Positions 30,648-40,300 of a DNA stretch of 64,000 bases are shown here, piece after piece. This DNA is from Hesperophylax magnus. Taxonomy: Eukaryota; Arthropoda; Insecta; Trichoptera; Limnephilidae. A model generated the notes under the pieces. It was not told the origin of the DNA, ran no database searches, and saw only the letters and a program-made list of their open reading frames with translations. The stretch is from the NCBI GenBank assembly GCA_026573805.1, contig JAIUSX010000119.1:5084001-5148000 (forward strand), in the 5' to 3' direction. A program made the translations under genes and the position numbers. The first letter of the stretch is position 1, and each line of letters opens with the position of its first letter.

Positions 30648-30850
30648 AATTAGTCGCCTGAAATATCAATACAAATTGAAAATATCTCAGGAGTTATAGC
30701 AGAGAAATGCCGCCGACGGGAATTGAGCCCGCACCTTCTGATGTCCGATCAGGTGCTCTGGATCACTGAGCTACGTCGGCTTATTTCCAACACGCCAAAT
30801 AATTCAACATGTTCTAGTACTTCGATCAACAATTACTGCATATTATATTT
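30648..30850 (-). mobile_element. Family P element with complete tRNA-like core
   Basis: Left arm (AAGCAATAATTAGTCGCCTG, then AAATATCAATACAAATTGAA), tRNA-like core on the minus strand at about 30714-30781, right arm (CGCCAAATAATTCAACATGT ... AACAATTACTGCATAT). The arms are imperfectly inverted relative to each other. This subfamily has the TTTGTATTGATATTTCAGGC arm, whereas the 13.45-kb copy has the AATGTGGATGAGTGTTTCAG arm. Confidence 0.7.
30711..30781 (-). tRNA. tRNA-like sequence inside a P element
   Basis: A cloverleaf by eye: acceptor GCCGACG/CGTCGGC fully paired, D arm GCTC/GAGC, anticodon stem CTGA/TCAG with 7-nt loop TCGGACA, T arm GCGGG-CTCAATT-CCCGT (one weak pair). The anticodon stem differs from the 13.5-kb copy at two paired positions, and both pairs are conserved by compensating changes. 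Loop position 33 is C, unlike real tRNAs. The sequence is probably a mobile-element pol III head. Confidence 0.6.
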
Positions 30851-30880
30851 TTTTCAACTGTAAACAACCATTTATTTTTA

Positions 30881-31090
30881 AAAGCAATAATGATTAGCCT
30901 GAAACACTCATCCACATTGAAAAATCTCCTGATAAAAGATACATGACATGGCGTCATTTTTATCAGGAGATTTTTCAATGTGGATGAGTGTTTCAGGCTA
31001 ATAATTATTGCTTATAAAATAATTGTTACCCTTTGTGCTATGCATAAAAAATCTTGTCTTAAACATTAGTTTACCAAAAAAAAAAAAAAA
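30881..31090 (+). mobile_element. Family P element, palindromic, tRNA core lost
   Basis: The arm AGCAATAATGATTAGCCTGA...AATCTCCTGATAAAA (from 30882) is mirrored by TTATCAGGAGATTTTTCAAT...GCTAATAATTATTGCTT (to 31013), about 53 bp per arm with 1-2 mismatches. About 23 bases separate the arms. The outer segment ACATTAGTTTACC and a 17-A run close it. It is flanked on both sides by TGTAAACAACCAT(C)TTTATTTTT, a long duplication that interrupts a pre-existing repeat. Poly(A) plus direct flanking duplication suggest insertion by target-primed retroposition. Confidence 0.65.
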
Positions 31091-31222
31091 TAATTGTAAA
31101 CAACCATCTTTATTTTTGTAGGAAAGGCTTTGTTAGTGCTAAATTTCTCGCTAGATGGCGTCGAAACATATTATCTAAATTTTTTGGTGAAAAATTTTAC
31201 TTTGTCAAATATTATTTTTTTT

Positions 31223-31388
31223 AATGATAAACTTACGTTTATAAGACAAGGTTTTTTATGCATAGCGCAAATCCATAGACGTGTAAGTTTACGTGTATAT
31301 TTCAGGCGACTAATTATTGCTTATAATAATTTGTTATCCTTTGTGCTATGCATAAAAAACCTTGTCTTATAAACATTAGTTTATCATT
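31223..31388. mobile_element. Family P-related element, outer inverted repeats only
   Basis: Left end AATGATAAACTTACGTTTAT...TTTTTTATGCATAGCGCAAA (31223-31271) is mirrored by TTTGTGCTATGCATAAAAAA...AACATTAGTTTATCATT (31340-31388). About 68 bp lies between and includes one inner arm remnant (TATATTTCAGGCGACTAATT). This shows that the outer segment seen 3' of other P copies is itself an inverted terminal repeat. Confidence 0.7.
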
Positions 31389-31389
31389 T

Positions 31390-32089
31390 TAAAAAAATAA
31401 TTATGAGCGAGTTTAGGAGAGGAAATTTAAAATTAATGTTAGGCGAAGTTAAATAGGTTTGTCCTAAAATATAAATGTATAATAAAGAGAGAAATCAAAA
31501 TGTTTCTTGTATTACTACTACGGCACACCGCCCTTGAAGTGATTTTTCACAAAAATTGGCGCTATAAAAATATCACAATTTTCATTTTTAATATGTGATA
31601 TCGTGCTCCCCCACTCCAATATTCTCGATATACAAATTGGCTAACTGATATTCTTAATAAAAAGACTTCGCCAAATTGATATTTTTTATTCCTCGAGACG
31701 CTGAGGCGGCAGCCAGCTAGCTGCTGCTAACTGTAACAAATGTATTTCTAAATTTTGAAAAATATTTACGTATGCTTAAATGGCTAAATTGGAATAATCA
31801 GGTGCGTTAGTATTGTGAAATGGGGTGACATTGAAAAAATTTTAAATTTGAAACTAAATTACTTTTTCATGAAAGCATTTGTGTCATATTAATTACACAT
31901 GTTCAAACCATCGAAATATATATGTTTTTAAATGTATGTTTTGGAGATTCGTAAACATGGTGGTCAAAGTCTTCTTTCGGATTGAAGTGACTGTAATTTA
32001 CCATTTTTTGTAAGCTTATTATAATAATGTACCAATTTCAATTCCAAAAACTGTAAAGAAAAGCGAGTTCTACGTTTGAATATTGTATA
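31390..32089. other. Segment A unique-looking DNA
   Basis: No gene or known repeat recognised. A G/C-rich spot with CAGCCAGCTAGCTGCTGC lies at about 31710-31730. Confidence 0.4.
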
Positions 32090-32290
32090 ATTTGGTCGAG
32101 GGGTAAGGCTTTTGATTAGCAAGCTGAAGGTGACGGGTTCAAATCCCCACCTTCCTCTTACCATCGCCTTCCCGTCCTCACTAACTTCAGCCTCACAACA
32201 TACCCCAATTTGGGATGCCATAGTCACACTGGCTCCAGACGGTTCGGAGTAGTTGAACTCTTGAGCGGTATTCACATAAAAAAGACACTT
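32090..32290 (+). mobile_element. SINE (family S), internally deleted
   Basis: The tRNA-like head (32090-32150; TGGTCGAGGGGTAAGGC, GGGTTCAAATCCC) joins directly to the C-rich tract, then CAGCCTCACAACATACCCCA, ATGCCATAGTCACACTGGCT, AACTCTTGAGCGGTATTCAC and ATAAAAAA. The central body is missing. This is the clearest example of the 3' end shared with the 18.8-kb LINE. Confidence 0.8.
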
Positions 32291-32890
32291 TAGAGACCAA
32301 CACACTTATTTTGACTCAATGTAGTTTTCACATCAAAAGCAAGTGGGTGATTTCTAAAGTCACTCCCTGATTAAAAAATTACCTTATTTTCTTATCCCGA
32401 AATAAAAAAATAAAAAAAAATATTTTTTATTTGTTCTTTTTCGAATTTTTCAATTCCTACAACTTTTAAAAACTGGCTTTGTTACATTTTTTCATTCAAA
32501 TCCCAATAATTACAATTCCAATCTAACATTTAAATGTATTTATTTATTACGCTGCACCCTGTATAAGACGGAACGAGACAATGCAAACTTGGGGTGGAAA
32601 ATCGGTTAGGGGAGAGGGAACAAAGGCTAGATGAATTGTGTTGCAGATTGTGAGACGTATTGTGTCTGAGATCGCATCAGAGGGTCAGTAGGTGCCAACG
32701 CCACCCACAAAGAAACACCACACCAACGAAAGGAGACTTGAGATCTGTGAGTGGAAGATAATCAAAAGAAATTGTGACAGCCACTACGGATAAGGATTTG
32801 CCACTGGATAAAAGAAATAAAAATATATTACAACTGTAAAACATACGACTTACTTATGACACAATTTAAAATTTTGTTTTTATTTTTGAG
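32291..32890. other. Segment A unique-looking DNA
   Basis: No gene or known repeat recognised. A short G/A-rich patch lies at 32565-32650. Confidence 0.4.
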
Positions 32891-34610
32891 TTTTATGAAA
32901 TCTCTAATTCAATCGAAGATCTAAGCAATAAATCTCTCATTCGATCGAAGATCTAATCTATAAATCTCTCAAATAATTAGTCACCTGAAATATCAATACA
33001 AATTGAAAATATCTATCGAGTAAAACTGACAACCTCAGAGTACCTGACCGGACATCAGAACGCACGGGTTCAATTCCCGTCGGCGGCATTTATTTTTACT
33101 CGGGAGATATTTTCAATTTGTATTGATATTTCAGGCGACTAATTATTGCTTATAATTATGTGTTATCCTTTATGCTATGCATAAAACCTTGTGTTATAAA
33201 CATTAGTTTTTAATTAAAAATTAATGATTAAATTATATAAATCTCTCATTCAATCGAAGATCTAAGCTATTAGTCTCTCACTCAATCGAAGATTTAAGTT
33301 CTAATGTCTAATTCAATCGAACATTTATGCCATATATCTCCCATTCAATCGAAGATCAAAACTATTAATCTCTCATTCAATCGAAGATCAAAGCTATTAG
33401 TCTCTCATTCATTCGACGATATAAACTCTTAATGTCTCATTCGATTGAAGATCGAAGTAATACATTTCTGTTCAATCGAAGATTTATGCCATAAATCTCT
33501 AATTCAATCGATCAAGATCTAAGATAAAAATCTCGCATTCAATCGAAGATCTAAACTGTAAATCTCTCATTTAATCTAAGATCTACGCGAAAAATCTTTA
33601 ATTCAATAGAAGGTTTGAGTTGCAAATCCCTCATTCAATCTAAGATCTAAGCTAAAAATCTTTAATTAAATATAAGGTCTATGTTGCAAATCCCTTATTC
33701 AATCTAAGATCTAAGCTAAAATCTTTAATTAAATAGAAGGTCTATGTTGCAAATCCCTTATTCAATCTATGATATAAGCTAAAAATCTTTAATTAAATAG
33801 AAGGTCTATGTTGCAAATCCCTTATTCAATCTAAGATCTAAGCTAAAAATCTTTAATTAAATAGAAGGTCTATGTTGCAAATCCCTTATTCAATCTAAGA
33901 TCTAAGCTAAAAATCTTTAATTAAATAGAAGCTCTATGTTACAAATCCCTTATTCAAACTAAGATCTAAGCTAAAAATCTTTAATTAAATAGAAGGTCTA
34001 TGTTGCAAATCCCTTATTCAATCTAAGATCTAAGCTAAAAATCTTTAATTAAATAGAAGGTCTATGTTGCAAATCCCTTATTCAATCTAAGATCTAAGCT
34101 AAAAATCTTTAATTAAATAGAAGCTCTATGTTGCAAATCCCTTATTCAATCTAAGATCTAAGCTAAAAATCTTTAATTAAATAGAAGGTCTATGTTGCAA
34201 ATCCCTTATTCAATCTAAGATCTAAGCTAAAAATCTTTAATTAAATAGAAGCTCTATGTTGCAAATCCCTTATTCAATCTAAGATCTAAGCTAAAAATCT
34301 TTAATTAAATAGAAGGTCTATGTTGCAAATCCCTTATTCAACCTAAGATCTAAGCTAAAAATCTTTAATTAAATAGAAGGTCTATGCTGCAAATCCCTTA
34401 TTCAATCTAAGATCTAAGCTAAAAATCTTTAATTAAATAGAAGGTCTATGTTGCAAATCCTTTATTCAATCTAAGATCTAAGCTAAAAATCTTTAATCAA
34501 ATAGAAGCTCTATGTTGCAAATCCCTTATTCAATGTAAGATCTAAGCTAAAAATCTGTAATTCAATAGAAGGTCGGTGTCTTTTAAAAATCTCCCACCGA
34601 AGATCTAATC
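32891..34610. repeat. Satellite: 32-bp monomers with a 64-bp higher-order core
   Basis: Outer parts (32891-32965 and about 33235-33640) consist of diverged 32-bp monomers of the type TCTCTCATTCAATCGAAGAT. The core (about 33640-34530) is a nearly uniform 64-bp dimer: TCTTTAATTAAATAGAAGGT half plus CCCTTATTCAATCTAAGATC half. Landmark GGTCTATGTTGC occurs at 33676, 33739, 33803 and 33867, then regularly. A family P element interrupts the array at 32967-33216. Homogeneous centre and decayed edges are the expected picture for unequal exchange. Confidence 0.9.
32967..33216 (+). mobile_element. Family P element inserted in the satellite
   Basis: Left arm ATAATTAGTCACCTGAAATA to ATCTATCGAGTAAA, then the tRNA 3' half (CTGACCGGACATCAG anticodon stem, ACGGGTTCAATTCCCGT T arm, CGGCGGC end) at about 33027-33089. 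Right arm TTTACTCGGGAGATATTTTC to GACTAATTAT and outer segment TTATGCTATGCATAAAACCT follow. The arms are inverted copies of each other around the tRNA remnant. The 5' half of the tRNA is mostly gone. Confidence 0.75.
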
Positions 34611-34620
34611 AATATCTTTG

Positions 34621-34987
34621 GCGACCTGCGTGGCCGAAGGGTAAGGCTCTCGACTAGCAAGCTGGAGGTCGCCGGTTCGAATCCTGACGTGCGTAAATAC
34701 ATTTTATTTGATTAATTTGTGTTATTTCAAAAATTAGTCATTTAAAATAATAAAAAGTATATTTGCAGCACGTTCCAGAGTGGAGGATACTCTCAGTATC
34801 GCTCTGGTGTAAGACCACCATTCGGAATTGAAAAGTTACTTGAAATGGTTTTGGCCGTGTTTGGTGATTAGAATTGAATAGCCAGGTACTCCTCTTTCCT
34901 ATCTCCTTCCCCTCCCCACTACCTTCAGCCTCACAGCACACCCCAATTGGGAATGCCGTAGTCTCACTGGCTTCAGATGGTTGGGAG
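34621..34987 (+). mobile_element. SINE (family S), most complete copy
   Basis: The tRNA-like head (34621-34692; A-box TGGCCGAAGGGTAAGG, B-box GGTTCGAATCC) is followed by a linker, then GCACGTTCCAGAGTGGAGGA and CTCAGTATCGCTCTGGTGTA. A body follows (GTTACTTGAAATGGTTTTGG), then a C/T-rich tract, CAGCCTCACAGCACACCCCA and ATGCCGTAGTCTCACTGGCT. The total is about 370 bp with an A-rich end. The head can drive RNA polymerase III and the 3' end is LINE-like. Confidence 0.85.
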
Positions 34988-35365
34988 ACACAAAAAAAAA
35001 TCTCTCATGCAATCAAACATCCTTCTACTCCGCTACTTTAACGTGTTGACATTATTCTATCGATTTCCACGTTTTAAATTCCATTTCATATTCTCTAAAA
35101 ACCGGATAATGAGTGTATTATTATTTCCCAGCTACCTCGGAGAGTGGATGAACAAAATTGTTCGTTTTGGGGAAATTAGCATGATATTAGCACTGAATAG
35201 AGAATACACACTAGAAATGCTTTCGATGTATATTGGAATGGAAATCAATATCGCCACTGACTTGGATCACAAGTAACATGGACATGAGATTCGCAAAACT
35301 TCAGCCAAAACAGATCAAACATACACGATTTTAATAAAACCTGTTTACAAATATGTATTTCCGAT
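34988..35365. other. End of segment A
   Basis: No gene recognised; a 99-codon plus-strand frame (34977-35276) has no familiar motif. It ends at the chimeric junction with the gag fragment. Confidence 0.4.
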
Positions 35366-36386
35366 TCAGGGTTAAATTCTTCGGCTTCAATTGTACATCT
35401 TTAAAATGTTCCCAATAATCTTTATCCGATAGGATCGATATTCCTGCACCCGTGTCAAATAATCCTTTTATGATGATACCGTTATTAACTTTTAACGATA
35501 AATAAATGGGATCGGTATTTCTTGTTAACCTTGAATTTATTTCACTTGAATTCACAAACACAGATGAAACTTCCTCCCGTTTTTTTTCGCGACAATTTTT
35601 ACTAAAATGTCCCTTGTTTTTGCAATTAAAACACGTCACGTTTTTTAATCTACAATTACTGGAATCATGATTATTTAAATTACAATATTTGCACTTCAAC
35701 TGTTGTATACGTTCTACTGATTTCTTTCTGGGAATTGTAACATTTTTGTCTTTCGCCCGCGCCGGTGAAGTAGAATAATTCCTACCTGCACTACTATTAA
35801 AATTTTTCTTACTTCTAGAAATGAGCCCGACACTCTCGGATTTAATACACGTAATATTTTTATGAAATGAATCCATTCCCGATGCGCACTCTAATGTACT
35901 TTTTAAAGTCAGCTTCTCTGCATCTAAAAACATTTTTTCTTTAATACGACCTTCTAATAAACCAGTCACAAAAATATCTTTTAAGTTTTCTTCCAGTCTG
36001 CTTTCAAATTTGCAGAATCTTGTTAGACAACGTAACCTAGCTATATAATCATTTATAGATTCCCCAACTTTTTGTTTCGCCGCAAAAAAATTTCCACGTT
36101 CCTTAAACACATTCTTTGAAACACCAATGTGGTTTCCTAATAACAAAAATATATTTTCAACCGATAATTCTGTTATTTTTTTTGGAAAACATAAATCTAT
36201 CAGTAGATTAATCGTGTCTGTGTGTAGGTGGGATATTAAAACCGCCCTCTTTTTATCCTCGGATTTAAATTTGTCATCATTGACGAGGATCAACTGCTCA
36301 AACTGTAGCACGAACGTCTCCAGCCCGTCCCTAAGGTGACAAAACCTGGGTAAACCCACTCCCTCCATTTCCACACAGATTACCAA
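35366..36386 (-). pseudogene. Truncated gag (to protease) of Ty3/gypsy-type element
   Basis: Starting at 36386, about 340 codons match the start of the complete gag-pol frame at 37357-41427 without a visible difference. They comprise the gag core, two CCHC zinc knuckles (about residues 232-245 and 252-265) and the start of the protease with DTGA at about 311. The match stops at 35366, where the sequence passes into segment A and a dozen unrelated codons follow. It is a copy broken by the rearrangement, so it has no RT or integrase. Confidence 0.9.
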
Positions 36387-36691
36387 TAATCAGAAAAAAC
36401 AACAACAAACAGCACTCAACTCACGAATCTGATGATTGATGCTGCCGCCGATCGCCGCCCTTCCGCGTCCGACCGTCTTCTGGCTCCGTCCGGATTCCTG
36501 GTCGTCCTTCTCGTCCGGTCACCACCGCCACGCCTTCCCGTGTCGGGTCCCCGTACAAGCTGCCTGGATCCGTTTTTTCATCCGGTTTCTCGGCTGCTGA
36601 TTCCTTGAGCTCAGCGCCTTGAATCTCCTCACCAGTTCCTTGCCTTGATGCTCCTTCAATGTCCGATACTGTCCGTGAAGCTGCCCCCAAA

Positions 36692-37210
36692 TTATTTTAT
36701 TTTTTATGCGACAATAATCCCTTCCGCGGTGCTCGGTGGGATTATAACCAAACTATGGTTCTTTCAGCTGCGCCTACTGTGGTTCTTCCTCCAGGAAGAA
36801 TTTAATGGCTGATCAGCTTCCTTTTTCGGCTGCTCCAACTGTAGTTCTTCCTCCAGGAAGAATTTAATAGCTGTTCAGATTCCTTTTTCGGCTGCTCCAA
36901 CTGTAGTTCTTTCAGCTGCGGCTACGGTTCTTCCTCCAGGAAGAATTTTGCGGCCGTTCAGCTTCCTTTTTCGGCTGCGCCAACTGTGGTGATCTGCCGT
37001 GTCGATCACTCAGATAAGATGTAAATAATAGTCGTTTGGATACTCCATACTATTTGGTTTATTTAGTGTTATTACTAATGTACAGTATTCGAGATGTTGT
37101 TGTTAAGAGAGCACGAGTTACAACAGACACGCCTTTTTATACGTCTCGGTCATGCTGTCTCACTCAGATATGCCTGTCTCTTTCATACCGACAGACATAC
37201 GTTCACCACA
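36692..37210 (-). repeat. 3' LTR of the gypsy-type element
   Basis: The right edge (5' end on the minus strand) is fixed at 37210. The minus strand reads TGTGGTGAACG there, preceded by a purine tract (GTGTGGAGGGA) that serves as polypurine tract, and the same edge closes the other LTR at 42251. The inner edge is less certain (36692 to 36708): the minus strand runs GCATAAAAAATAAAATAATT, then TGGGGGCAGC, the likely primer-binding site. The LTR carries three reiterated blocks with the palindrome TTCTTCCTCCAGGAAGAA. Confidence 0.8.
36783..36945. promoter_or_regulatory. Reiterated palindromes inside the LTR
   Basis: TTCTTCCTCCAGGAAGAA (8-bp perfect arms, CC centre) occurs at about 36783, 36845 and 36928, each followed by a TTCCTTTTTCGGCTG block. 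The same three are in the other LTR (+5041). Repeats of 60-80 bp in LTR U3 regions are commonly enhancers; the factor is unknown. Confidence 0.45.
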
Positions 37211-37356
37211 TCCCTCCACACTTAAATCAGCAGACAGTAACACAACATGATTATCATAATAATAATTATAAAACATACATACACATATTTAATTATTATT
37301 TTACAACATTTTCTTTTTTATTTATAACCATGTTGATTCGGAGAGTTGACTGCTGC
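37211..37356 (-). promoter_or_regulatory. Polypurine tract and 3' untranslated region of the gypsy element
   Basis: Between the pol stop and the LTR. On the minus strand it ends GTGTGGAGGGA immediately before TGTGGTG, the normal position for the plus-strand primer. Confidence 0.7.
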
Positions 37357-40300
37357 TTATTTTGATTTCTCTGTCCTTGGTCGAAGGCGCTCCTTCCAGT
37401 TCCCCGACGTTGACGCCACGGGTTCACTGGAGCTGGAAGGAAAAAGAGGGTCACCCATTAGATTGTCATCCGAAACAAAGTCGGAGACATCGTACTCATC
37501 GAACGATAGCCTCCTCGTCTCAGACTCAGGGATTAAAATACTAGGGTTCTTTTCCCATGATACACACAGTTTGGATAATTGATCAAAATGTCTTTTCCAG
37601 TACATGATTTTATCATTCAATTTAACCTCAATTAAATATAGTTTATTTCCCAAACGTTTATGTACTTTCCCTGGTACCCACTTATCATTGTTTTGGTCTC
37701 TAAAATCCCTAACCATAACTTTCTGATTAATCTTAAAATTCGTAGATACTTTGTTATTCCTTTTATAATAGAATTTCTGATTTTCCTGACATTTTGACAT
37801 TTTCATTTTGGTATCTTTATCAATCACATTTTCCTTTACCTTCCCCCCTCTAGGTATAAAATTATTCAAATTTGACCTTAACCTTCTACCAAACATTACA
37901 ACTGCTGGCTCTAACCCTGTTGTACAGTGTGGTGCATTCCTATAATCTATGAGAAAACATTCTAACTTCTCATTATAACCTGACTGAAATTTTTTTTCTA
38001 ACAATATTTTCTTTAAAAAATTTTTACACGTTTTGACTGCATTCTCTGCCAATCCATTTGATTGAGGATGATTTATAGGTGTTGTTAAATGTTTAATGCC
38101 ATTTCTCTCGCAAAACTGTTTAAAGTCTGCTGACATGAATGCTGCTCCATTATCAGAAACTAAGGTTTGTACACTACCGAAATAACTGAATAATCTCTTT
38201 AAGATTTTAATGGTATTATCTGAGTTAGGTGAATTTACTTCCACGCAATCCAACCATTTTGAGGTTGAATCTATGATTACCAAAAAATATTTATTTCCGA
38301 TAGGCCCTACGTAATCTATATGAACCCTACTCCAAATTTCTTCCGTTATCGGCCATGGAGTTAACTCACTCTTGGGTTGTGATGGTTGAATTTCCGCACA
38401 AATTCCGCACTCTCTAACTAAAAATTCAATTTGACTGTCAATCCCTGGCCACCAAAAATAGCCTCTAGCTAGCCCTTTCATCTTGGCAATCCCTAGATGA
38501 GATCTATGCAATAAGCTTAATATCTTATCCCTTAAACTTATTGGAATTACTAACCTATGGTTCCAGAAAATACAATCATCAATTATTGATAAATCGTTCC
38601 TTTTTATCCAATAAATCCATTTGCAATCATCCTTATTGACTTTATTTGGCCACCCTGTTCTAAGATAATTTTTTATCTCTAATAATAATTTATCCGTATT
38701 AGATTCTGCTTTAACTTCCTCAACATCTATTGGCATCTCGCTATTATTTTTGAATAAACACAAAATTCTTGAATCAAAGTTATTATTTTCCTCAACAGGA
38801 TCTCCTACAGGTACGCGAGATAAGTAATCCGAACAATTTAATGTTGATTTTACGTATTGAACTTTATAATTGAAAGATGAGAGAATTACACCATAACGTT
38901 GTAATCTATTACAAGTTAAAACAGGAATTCCTTTTTTTTCACCAAAAATTCTACATAAAGGTTCATTATCTATTTCTAGAATGAATTCCCTTCCGTAAAT
39001 GTACTCGAAAAACTTCTTAAAAGCAAACACAATTGCACAAGCCTCGAGGTCTAAAATTGAATATTTCTTTTCCGCTTCTGTCAGTTTACGAGAAACAAAA
39101 GAAATAGGTCTTTGTAAATTATTTTCATACACATGTAACAATGTTGCACCCAAACCTTTCGTTGAGGCGTCCGTAACTACCTTCAAAGTAACATTTGGAT
39201 CGTAATGTGCTAACACTCGATTATCACATAAAATTAATTTTATTTTATTAAAAACTTTTACGCAATCTTGATTAAAATCAAAATTCGTATTTTTTTTCAA
39301 TAATTTGTGCAAAGGATCTAATAACATAGACATATTTGGCACAAAAGATCGGTAAAAATTTACCATTCCTAAAAAACTGCGTAGCTCTGATAAATCTTTT
39401 GGTTGCGCGACTTTACTAATTGCGTTCGTTTTATCTTCCATAGGTTTAATCCCTTCCTTCGAGATTTCAAACCCTAAGAAACATACCGATGAAGCGTTAA
39501 AATTGCACTTTTGAATATTTACGCACAAACCGCAATCTTTTAACCTATTAAGAACTGCATTTAAATTAGCATTATGTTCCTCTATCGTTTCTCCTGTAAC
39601 CATAATATCATCCAGGAAAACCGCTGTTTTCTTCAAACCTTGTAGACATGAAGCTATAGTTCTACAAAATATTGCCGGTGCACTGTTAATCCCAAACACT
39701 AGCCTAGTGAATTTAAATAATCCTAAATGTGTAGAAATCGTAGTATATTCCATACTTTCTTCGTCTAGTTCCAACTGTAAATAAGCTTGACGTAAATCAA
39801 TTTTTGAAAATATTATTCCGCCCGAAATTTGTGATAATAAAACTTCTATCTTCGGCATGGGATATTTGTCAACAATCAATTGTGGGTTCACAGTACATTT
39901 ATAATCCCCGCAAATTCTAATGCTTCCATCGCTTTTAACTACGGGCACGATAGGAGATGCAAACTTGCTATAACTAATCGGAACTAAAATTCCCTCTTCC
40001 TGTAAACGGTTCAATTCCGTTTCAACTTTCGCTTTCAAAGCGAAAGGAATACTTCTCGGATTGCAGAATTTTGGTTCTGCATTTTCTTTCAATTTTAAAT
40101 GAACTTTAAATTTATTGAATCTACCTAGTTTACTTGAAAATACCTCCGGATATTTACGCACTAACGTATCAACACTATTATTGTTTACGTCGTGAATATT
40201 ATGCGTGAGTATTTCACTTTTCAACTGTGAAGAAACCGTCTCGAAACCCGTAAAACCAATGTTAAATTCTTTTACGAAGTCTCTACCTAGCACAGTGGTT

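Larger units (their letters stand above)
28359..35365. repeat. Segmental duplicate A, left copy (7007 bp)
   Basis: From CTTAACAGTCTCC to TTTCCGAT this segment recurs at 42252-49273. Coordinate offsets are constant (13893) up to the 15-bp minisatellite and then 13908 to the end, so the only net length difference is one minisatellite unit. I noticed no substitutions in the parts I compared. To its left is unique DNA (AAAATACCA), the empty site of the LTR element. To its right it joins abruptly to the interior of a gag gene at 35365, with a 1-bp overlap. Confidence 0.95.

Noticed and set aside
32891..34610. CRISPR-like or telomeric array
   Set aside because: Continuous 32/64-bp tandem satellite without unique spacers; not a telomere motif.
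36421..36690. 89-codon minus-strand frame upstream of gag (also 41462-41731)
   Set aside because: It lies in the leader of the LTR element, begins at a non-ATG codon next to the primer-binding site, and has a low-complexity charged composition without a domain.
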